Source of the DNA: Chloroflexota bacterium
GTDB lineage: Bacteria > Chloroflexota > Dehalococcoidia > SM23-28-2 > RBG-16-64-32
Direction of reading: 5' to 3'
NCBI GenBank assembly: GCA_016190405.1
Contig: JACPQO010000064.1
Span: forward strand, 1-12,111
DNA length: 12,111 nucleotides
Shown here: piece after piece, positions 1 to 5,367 of the stretch
How the letters are laid out: each line of letters opens with the position of its first letter
Position numbering within the stretch: position 1 is the stretch's first letter
Program-made: the position numbers and the translations under genes
The notes under the pieces: generated by a model
Told to the model about the DNA's origin: nothing
The model's input: only the letters and a program-made list of their open reading frames with translations
The model's database searches: none

Positions 1-2367
1 ATCTTCCCCCACACATCAATCTGCGAGCTGAGCATCTTCACCAATACGTCGGAGATGACGCGCAACCTGACCACCGGCGCCAGCAAGAACCACTTCAAGG
101 CCGACTTCCTGAACAGCGAGTTCGTGCTGTTTTGGGGCACGGGCTTCGCCGACGCCAACTTCGGCATCACCCCCATGGCCGAGCTGGTGACGAAATCGAT
201 GGTGGAACGGAACATGAAGTTCGCCGTGGTGGACCCGCGGCTGAGCAAGAGCGCCGGCAAGGCCTGGCGCTGGCTACCCATCAAGCCGGCCACGGACGTC
301 GCCCTGGCCCTGGCCATGATCCGCTGGATTATCGAGAGCGAGCGCCACGACAAAAAGTACCTGGAGAACCCCAACCTGGACGCCGCCAAGGCGGACGGTG
401 AGACCACCTCTACAGACGCTACACACCTGGTGCGGACGGACACGATGGCGCTGCTGCGGGCCCAGGACATAGCGATGACGGTGCCGCCTCCGGAGGAGGG
501 AAAGCCGACGCCGCAGTACTTCGTGGTAATGACCAACGACGGGCCGGCGCGGCACGACCAGGCCACCGCGGGCCAGCTCGAGGTGGACACCAAGATCGGG
601 GACATCCCCGTGAAGAGCGTGTTCACGCTGCTGAAAGAGCGGGCGTCGGAAAAGAGCCTGGAGCAGTACGCGGAGATCACCGGTCTTTCCGTCCACGACA
701 TCGAAGAGCTGGCCGATGAGTTCACCAGCCACGGCAAGAGGGCCTCCACGGAGATATACCGCGGCGTAGCCCAACACACCAACGGCTTCTACACAGTGCA
801 GGCCGTCAACACCCTCAACATCCTCATCGGGAACGCGGACTGGAAGGGCGGCCTGGCCGACGGCGGCGGCAGCTGGAACGACCTGGGTCACAAGGGCCAG
901 CCCTACGTGTTCGCCGACCTCCACCCGAAGAAGACCAAGGCGTTCGGGGTTACCCTCAGCCGTGAGGGCTGGAGGTACGAGGAGTCGACCCTGTTCGACC
1001 GCGACGGGGGCTATCCCGCCAAGCGTCCCTGGTTCCCCTTCCCTTCGGAGATGTATCAGGACGTCATCCCGTCGGCAGCGGCCGGCTATCCCTACCCCAT
1101 CCAGGTACTCTGGCTCCACTTCGGCACCCCGGCCTACTCCATCCCCGGCGGCAAAGAACAGATCGCTATGCTGCGCGACACCAAGGCGATCCCTCTCTTC
1201 ATCGCCAACGACCTGCTCATCGGCGACACCGCCATGTACGCCGACTACGTTTTCCCGGACGGCAGCTACCTGGAGCAGTGGGCCAGCGGCGGCGACGTCC
1301 CCCAGCCGGCAGCCAGGTCCAACCCCTTCCGGCAGCCTGTCGCCAGCCCGATACCGGAGACAGTCAACGTGGATGGCGAAGAGATGCCCATCAGCATGGA
1401 GGCGATGATGATCGCCATCGCCCAGCGGTTGGGGCTGCCGGGCTTCGGCGCCAACGGGTTCGCCGATGGCGTCCCCCTGAAGCGCCCGGAGGACTACTAC
1501 CTGAAGATCGCCGCCAACCTGGCCTTCGGCGACAAGGAGGACGGCAGCGACGCGGTGCCGGACGCCGGCGATCAGGAGGCGCAGCTGTTCGAGGACGCCC
1601 GCAGGCACCTGCCGGCGTCGGTCTTCGACGAATCGCAGTGGAAGCAGGCCGTTGGCGACGCGATGTGGCTCAAGACGGTGTACGTGCTGAACCGCGGCGG
1701 CCGCTTCGAGCACCTGAGCAAGGTGTACGACGGCGACAAGATGTCCCACAAGTTCGGCGGCACCTTTCACCTGTTCATCGAGCGGGTGGCCAAGCAGAAG
1801 GACAGCATCACCGGCGAGCGGTACGACGGGCTGCCTCACTACGACCCGCCTCTGTTCAGCAACGGCAAGCCGGTGGGCGATGACCAGTACGAGTTCCAGA
1901 TGATCACCTACAAGGAGGCATTCGGCACCAACGGGCGTACGCCAGGTCTGTACTGGTCGCAGGGCGCCATCCTCCCTGAGAACTTCGTCCTTATCAACAA
2001 GCGGGACGCCGACCGCCTGGGTCTCGACGAGGGCGATAAGGTGAAGCTGGTCTCCGCCTCCCTACCGGACGGGACCGTCGATCTGGGCGACGGCCGCCGG
2101 CTGCTGGTCGCCGGCAAGGTGAAGCCCATTCAGGGGGTTCGACCCGGCGTGGTCGTCGTCTCCCACCACTACGGCCACTGGGCCTACGGCTCCGACGACG
2201 TAGTCATCGACGGCGAGACCTGGAAGGGTGATGACCGTCGGGGTAAGGGGCTGAACCCCAACGGCGCCATGCGCCTGGACGAGCACACCAAGACGTCTTG
2301 TCTGTCGGACCCCATTGGGGGGAGCGCGTCCTTCTACGACACCAGGATCAACCTGGTCAAGGTCTAG
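1..2367 (+). CDS. ttrA-like: Molybdopterin oxidoreductase, tetrathionate reductase subunit A (TtrA)-like, 5'-truncated by window edge
   Basis: This is the catalytic subunit of a DMSO-reductase-family respiratory enzyme, holding the C-terminal 788 residues. The frame is open to base 1, so the ATG at 55 is internal and not the start. Family blocks resemble Salmonella TtrA in order: an ATHLVRTD block, FTSHGKRA followed by GFYTVQAVNTLNILIGN, YPAKRPWFPF, AAGYPYPIQVLW, a block ending in ISMEAMMIAIAQRLGLPGFG, RPEDYYLKIAANLAFG and the ITGERYDG region. The final 150 or so residues form the cofactor-binding barrel. By position against TtrA, Cys8 (bases 22-24) should be the molybdenum ligand. TtrA is about 1020 residues, so roughly 230-260 are missing, including any Tat signal and the N-terminal Fe-S cysteines. 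Such proteins act outside the membrane with a ferredoxin-like B and a membrane C subunit; none lies downstream, so they would be upstream. The close relatives also include SrdA-type selenate reductases, so tetrathionate is only a likely substrate. Confidence 0.85.
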   Translation: MFPHTSICELSIFTNTSEMTRNLTTGASKNHFKADFLNSEFVLFWGTGFADANFGITPMAELVTKSMVERNMKFAVVDPRLSKSAGKAWRWLPIKPATDVALALAMIRWIIESERHDKKYLENPNLDAAKADGETTSTDATHLVRTDTMALLRAQDIAMTVPPPEEGKPTPQYFVVMTNDGPARHDQATAGQLEVDTKIGDIPVKSVFTLLKERASEKSLEQYAEITGLSVHDIEELADEFTSHGKRASTEIYRGVAQHTNGFYTVQAVNTLNILIGNADWKGGLADGGGSWNDLGHKGQPYVFADLHPKKTKAFGVTLSREGWRYEESTLFDRDGGYPAKRPWFPFPSEMYQDVIPSAAAGYPYPIQVLWLHFGTPAYSIPGGKEQIAMLRDTKAIPLFIANDLLIGDTAMYADYVFPDGSYLEQWASGGDVPQPAARSNPFRQPVASPIPETVNVDGEEMPISMEAMMIAIAQRLGLPGFGANGFADGVPLKRPEDYYLKIAANLAFGDKEDGSDAVPDAGDQEAQLFEDARRHLPASVFDESQWKQAVGDAMWLKTVYVLNRGGRFEHLSKVYDGDKMSHKFGGTFHLFIERVAKQKDSITGERYDGLPHYDPPLFSNGKPVGDDQYEFQMITYKEAFGTNGRTPGLYWSQGAILPENFVLINKRDADRLGLDEGDKVKLVSASLPDGTVDLGDGRRLLVAGKVKPIQGVRPGVVVVSHHYGHWAYGSDDVVIDGETWKGDDRRGKGLNPNGAMRLDEHTKTSCLSDPIGGSASFYDTRINLVKV

Positions 2368-2385
2368 ATGCCACAGGCACAAGAA

Positions 2386-2413
2386 GGGGCCGGCCCCGTG
2401 CAGGGCCGGCCCC
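2386..2413. terminator. GC-rich hairpin between convergent genes, probable bidirectional terminator
   Basis: A perfect 11-bp stem (GGGGCCGGCCC at 2386-2396 pairing with 2403-2413) encloses a 6-base loop. It lies 19 bases after the molybdoenzyme stop and 20 bases beyond the stop of the minus-strand small gene. No T-run follows on the plus strand. On the minus strand the hairpin is followed by TTCTTG, a weak T-tract. The position between two converging genes supports a shared terminator, but the missing U-tract on the plus strand makes the mechanism uncertain. Confidence 0.7.
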
Positions 2414-2432
2414 CAATATCCCCTGCGCCGCC

Positions 2433-2603
2433 TCAGGCAGCCTTGCGTAGACGCTCTTCCTCAGCCTCCAGTTCGGCCAGCCGCTGCCGCGCCTCCTCCT
2501 CCCGCCGCGCCTCGCGGCCGGGCGCCGTGAACAGCCACATCAACAGCGCCACCAGACCGCCCTCAATGACGATCGTCCCCAGCATGAACAACACGCCTTC
2601 CAT
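2433..2603 (-). CDS. Small single-span membrane protein with charged coiled-coil tail (56 aa, function unknown)
   Basis: Not recognised as a named family. The chosen start gives 56 residues. Residues 4-26 form one hydrophobic segment (FMLGTIVIEGGLVALLMWLF), followed by a highly charged Glu/Arg/Ala-rich helix (about 28-55) likely to form a coiled coil in the cytoplasm. The start is set by a strong Shine-Dalgarno on the minus strand (AAAGGAGG, plus-strand 2612-2619) 8 bases before the ATG at 2603. The frame is open for 22 more residues upstream (to 2669), but that start has no ribosome site and its product has no membrane-protein character. The gene converges on the molybdoenzyme and diverges from the histidine kinase. 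The size and single-span-plus-charged-helix shape recall CcmD-like or other small assembly proteins, but no homology can be claimed. Confidence 0.7.
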   Translation of the reverse strand: MEGVLFMLGTIVIEGGLVALLMWLFTAPGREARREEEARQRLAELEAEEERLRKAA

Positions 2604-2894
2604 TCCTGTCGCCTCCTTTCTTTCCACCTTCATGATCCTGCTCGGGGGTCCCGCAAATCGATCCGTCAAGAGATGGGTTCATGGCCCGCCGAGGGCATAA
2701 GCGTGGATAGGCCGGCGAACATATCCCAGACAGGCCCGCGCTCTATCGCCCGGCCAGGGCTGGCGGCGGGCGAAGCGCCGGAGATACAGGGCTCCAATTC
2801 CGCGCGATGTGACCTCCGGACCCCGCAAATAGGAAGAACGGCAGGGGTTCTCGCCGCTCGCGCCAGTTTAACCTTGAATCAGGTGGCCGGGGCC
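2604..2894. other. Divergent intergenic region between small membrane gene and histidine kinase
   Basis: This 291-base stretch should hold promoters for both flanking genes. The kinase frame stays open upstream to 2673, but the extra 74 residues are Pro/Gly/Arg-rich with no recognisable domain, so I treat it as untranslated. A minus-strand TTGACG (plus 2664-2669) matches the -35 consensus at 5 of 6 bases but has no convincing -10 at normal spacing. A 9-base sequence CCCGCAAAT occurs at 2650-2658 and again at 2822-2830, which may be chance. No promoter can be fixed. Confidence 0.4.
2612..2619 (-). promoter_or_regulatory. Strong ribosome binding site that fixes the start of the small membrane protein
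   Basis: Read on the minus strand this is AAAGGAGG, a near-complete match to the anti-Shine-Dalgarno sequence, 8 bases from the ATG at 2603-2601. It favours the 56-residue product over the longer 78-residue reading. Confidence 0.75.
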
Positions 2895-4235
2895 ATGAAT
2901 ACTCGTACGCTGCGCTGGATCACCGTAATCGCACCTACGGCGTTCGTGGTTGCCTTTGAGCTGGTGACCCGCAGCCTGTACGGAGACATCCTGCCGGCCT
3001 GGGGCCACACCGCCGTGATCCTGGGCGCCGTGTCGGCCGGCGCTTTCCTGTTCTCCACTTTCGTGTTCGCCACCATGGCCCGCCTGGAGCGCGAGATCCG
3101 CGTGCGTAACCAGCGACTCGCCCTCCTCAACGCCGTCGCCAGCGAGGCCAGCGCCTCCCTGGAGGTCGACGAAGTGGGGGCGGCCATCACCCGCAACGTG
3201 ATGCACGCCCTGGGGGCTGACGCCGTAGGGCTGGCCCTAACCTCCGAGGCAGACGGCGAGCTGAGGCTGATAGCTCAGAGCGGGCTGCCCTTACACTTAG
3301 CCCAGGCCGATGGCAGCCTGGGACCCTATGACTGCGAGTGCCGGCAGGCGCTGGCCCTGGGGCAACCGCTGGTGGTAGAGGACTCGCTGGAGACCGCCAG
3401 TTGCGGCGGTATTCTGGGCGGGCGGGCGCACCGGACCTGCATCAGCGCGCCCATCAGGTCCAAAGGCAACAACATTGGCGCTATCTTCGTGGCCCGGCGC
3501 ATCTCGCGCCCCTTCGCGGAGGACGAAGTCGATCTGGTCACGGCCCTGGGCTCGCAGGTGGGGGCCGTCCTGCAGAACGCGCAGCTGTTCAGCAAGACCG
3601 GGGCCATCGCCGTGCTTCAGGAGCGCCAGCGCGTATCCCGCGAGGTCCACGACGGCCTGGCGCAGACCCTGGGTTACCTGAACATGCAGATGGGCATTAT
3701 CGACCATCTCATGTCCAGCGGGGAGCCGGCCAAGGCCCAGTCCGAACTGGAGGCGATGGCCCAGGTCACCCGCGAGGCCTACCACGATCTGCGCCAGTCG
3801 ATTATGGACCTGCGAACCCCCCTCAGCGGCGGTCTCCGTCGCAGCCTGCGCGAGTATCTCGAGCGATTCAGCCTCCAGACCGGCATCCCTTGCCACTTCG
3901 AAGGTCATCACGGCTTGCCGGCAGCCCTATCGCCCGCGGCGGAGGTGCAGCTCACCCGCATCGTGCAGGAGGCGCTGACCAACGTGAAGAAGCACGCCGC
4001 GGGCGCCCAGGTATGGCTCAGCGTGGAGGCGGACGACCAACGAGTAACGGTGGTGATCCGCGACGACGGTCCCGGCTTCGACCCAGCCAAAGTCCCCAGC
4101 AGCGGACGCTTCGGCCTCCAGACCATGAAGGAGAGGGCAGAGAGCGCGGGCGGCAGCCTGACCATACACAGCCGGCCCGGCGCCGGCACGCGCCTGGAGG
4201 TCACAGTGCCCGTGGAGGGGCTCAAGGCGGCATGA
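2895..4235 (+). CDS. Membrane GAF-domain sensor histidine kinase, NarX/LiaS type (HisKA_3)
   Basis: This is the sensor of a two-component pair that would autophosphorylate and pass phosphate to the next gene's product. With the start at 2895 it has 446 residues. Two hydrophobic segments (about 8-27 and 38-60) are joined by only about 10 residues, so there is almost no external sensor. A GAF domain follows (about 80-235) with Cys147, Cys149, Cys170 and Cys182. The HisKA_3 dimerisation domain has the phospho-histidine at His252 within EVHDGLAQTL. The ATPase domain shows the N box (QEALTNVKKHA, Asn363), DDGPGFDP at 390-397 and GRFGLQTMKERAE near 404-416. AGGTGG at 2881-2886 lies 8 bases before this ATG and decides the start; an in-frame ATG at 2673 lacks such a site. 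The stop overlaps the regulator start. No HAMP domain is evident. The signal is unknown, but the location next to a molybdoenzyme suggests respiratory control. Confidence 0.88.
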   Translation: MNTRTLRWITVIAPTAFVVAFELVTRSLYGDILPAWGHTAVILGAVSAGAFLFSTFVFATMARLEREIRVRNQRLALLNAVASEASASLEVDEVGAAITRNVMHALGADAVGLALTSEADGELRLIAQSGLPLHLAQADGSLGPYDCECRQALALGQPLVVEDSLETASCGGILGGRAHRTCISAPIRSKGNNIGAIFVARRISRPFAEDEVDLVTALGSQVGAVLQNAQLFSKTGAIAVLQERQRVSREVHDGLAQTLGYLNMQMGIIDHLMSSGEPAKAQSELEAMAQVTREAYHDLRQSIMDLRTPLSGGLRRSLREYLERFSLQTGIPCHFEGHHGLPAALSPAAEVQLTRIVQEALTNVKKHAAGAQVWLSVEADDQRVTVVIRDDGPGFDPAKVPSSGRFGLQTMKERAESAGGSLTIHSRPGAGTRLEVTVPVEGLKAA

Positions 4236-4888
4236 GCGCCGAGAAGTTCCTCCTGGTCGACGACAACACCCTGTTGCGCGCCTCCCTGGCCAAGCTCATC
4301 GGCCTCTGGCGCAAGGACGCCATCATTGAGGAAGCCTCGGACGGACAGGAAGCGCTGGCGAAGGCGCGCCGCCTGCGGCCCGGAATCATCCTGATGGACA
4401 TCCGCATGCCCGGCTGCGACGGCATCGAGGCCACCCGCTTGATCAAGGCCGAGCTGCCTGAGACGAAGGTCATCATGCTGACCGTCTCGGAGCAGGAGGA
4501 GGACCTGTTCGAGGCGATCAGCAGCGGCGCCCACGGCTACCTGCTGAAGAACGTACGGCCGGAAGAGCTGTTCGAAATGCTGGAAGGGGCCCTGCGCGGG
4601 GAGGCTGTGATCGCGCCTGCCATGGCGCAGCGCATCCTCCAGGCCTTTGTTAGCCAGGCGCACCGCCGGGCGACGCTGGGCGGCGTCCAGGCTGAGCTCT
4701 CGCCCCGTGAGATGGAGGTGCTGGAGCTGGCCAGCCAGGGCGCCAGCAACAAGGAGATAGCCGACCGGCTGTTCGTGTCCGTCGGCACGGTCAAGAACCA
4801 CATCCACAACATCCTGGAGAAGCTCCACCTCAAGAACCGTGCCCAGATCGCCGCTTACGCCCGCATGCGTAAGATAGGCTGGCGCTAG
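4232..4888 (+). CDS. NarL/LuxR-family response regulator
   Basis: This is the DNA-binding partner of the upstream kinase, 218 residues. The receiver domain (about 4-125) has the acidic pair Asp10/Asp11, the phosphorylated Asp56 (in ILMDIRMPGCDG), Thr84 and Lys106, the complete catalytic set. The LuxR-type helix-turn-helix spans about 155-212: LSPREMEVLELASQG, then the recognition segment around VSVGTVKNHIHNILEKL. It would bind promoters as a dimer after phosphorylation. The ATG at 4232 overlaps the kinase stop TGA as ATGA, which indicates translational coupling and a single mRNA. Targets are not visible in the sequence. The molybdoenzyme operon, upstream on the same strand, is the obvious candidate but lies beyond the intervening small gene, so direct control is inference. 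Confidence 0.93.
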   Translation: MSAEKFLLVDDNTLLRASLAKLIGLWRKDAIIEEASDGQEALAKARRLRPGIILMDIRMPGCDGIEATRLIKAELPETKVIMLTVSEQEEDLFEAISSGAHGYLLKNVRPEELFEMLEGALRGEAVIAPAMAQRILQAFVSQAHRRATLGGVQAELSPREMEVLELASQGASNKEIADRLFVSVGTVKNHIHNILEKLHLKNRAQIAAYARMRKIGWR

Positions 4889-5126
4889 CCAGACCCGAGA
4901 GTGGAGCCTGACCTCAGGAGACCGTTCCTCGCTGCCTAGTCCGCGAAGAACCCCCTATCTGCGGGCGCGGTTGCGTAGGATGCTGTTGAGGTCAACTTAT
5001 GGCGATTCTCTGTGGGATGGGAGAAGTCTGAGCGCCCAGAGGAGCCGCCTCGCACGCATGGGCCGCGACCGGGCGCTAGCTGGACCCACGGCCACCGAGC
5101 TGGCCGCGATCCGGTGGTACGGCGGG

Positions 5127-5176
5127 TCAGCGCCGGAGCGGGGACGTACCTAATCCCGATAGCCCCGCTCCGCTGG
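5127..5176. repeat. Imperfect inverted repeat in the regulator-ligD gap
   Basis: GGAGCGGGG at 5135-5143 is complementary to CCCCGCTCC at 5163-5171. The pairing extends outward as CAGCG/CGCTG with a 3-base bulge on the left arm, around a 19-base loop. No T-run follows on either strand. It could be a structured 3' end for the response-regulator transcript, but it lies about 240 bases past the stop. Confidence 0.35.
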
Positions 5177-5306
5177 TTACTCGGCGAGAGCACGCGCGAG
5201 AGGCGACTGCGTAGGGCCAGTCTTCTCGCATTAGCGGTGGGACTCCTATTTGTGTTGTGGGTCTGGCGCTTACACCCGCTGCACTCCCTCCAACCAACGC
5301 TGGACG

Positions 5307-5345
5307 ACCCCGTGCGGGGTGGCGGCAGGCCGACCGGTCGCCGCC
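5307..5345 (-). terminator. Possible GC-rich terminator hairpins after ligD
   Basis: Two small hairpins sit 22-60 bases beyond the ligD stop on the minus strand. The first is GGCGGC (5321-5326) pairing with GCCGCC (5340-5345), enclosing a perfect 10-base palindrome CGACCGGTCG at 5331-5340. The second is ACCCC (5307-5311) pairing with GGGGT (5316-5320). No U-tract follows, so intrinsic termination is only plausible. Confidence 0.35.
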
Positions 5346-5367
5346 GGAACAGGTGTCATCCCGGCAG

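Larger units (their letters stand above)
4889..5367. other. 480-base gap without a convincing gene, between response regulator and ligD
   Basis: The flanking genes converge, so no promoter is expected here. A plus-strand frame at 5012-5371 would encode 119 residues with a hydrophobic stretch at about 69-85 (ASLLALAVGLLFVLWVW). It lacks a ribosome site, is otherwise Pro/Arg/Gly-rich and overlaps the end of ligD, so I do not call it. It could be a decayed gene or chance. The gap also holds inverted repeats at 5127-5176 and 5307-5345, described separately. No tRNA or other RNA gene was seen. Confidence 0.5.

Noticed and set aside
274..1839. 521-codon minus-strand frame opposite the molybdoenzyme
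   Set aside because: Its translation has biased, repetitive composition and no known motif, while the opposite strand encodes a recognisable TtrA-type protein.
2673..2894. N-terminal extension of the histidine kinase by 74 residues from the ATG at 2673
   Set aside because: The extra sequence has no recognisable domain, there is no ribosome site at 2673, and the ATG at 2895 has AGGTGG at good spacing directly before the first membrane span.
3338..4231. Extension of the response regulator upstream to 3338
   Set aside because: The upstream frame overlaps the kinase and gives Arg/Gly/Pro-rich sequence. The receiver domain begins right after the ATG at 4232, which overlaps the kinase stop as ATGA.
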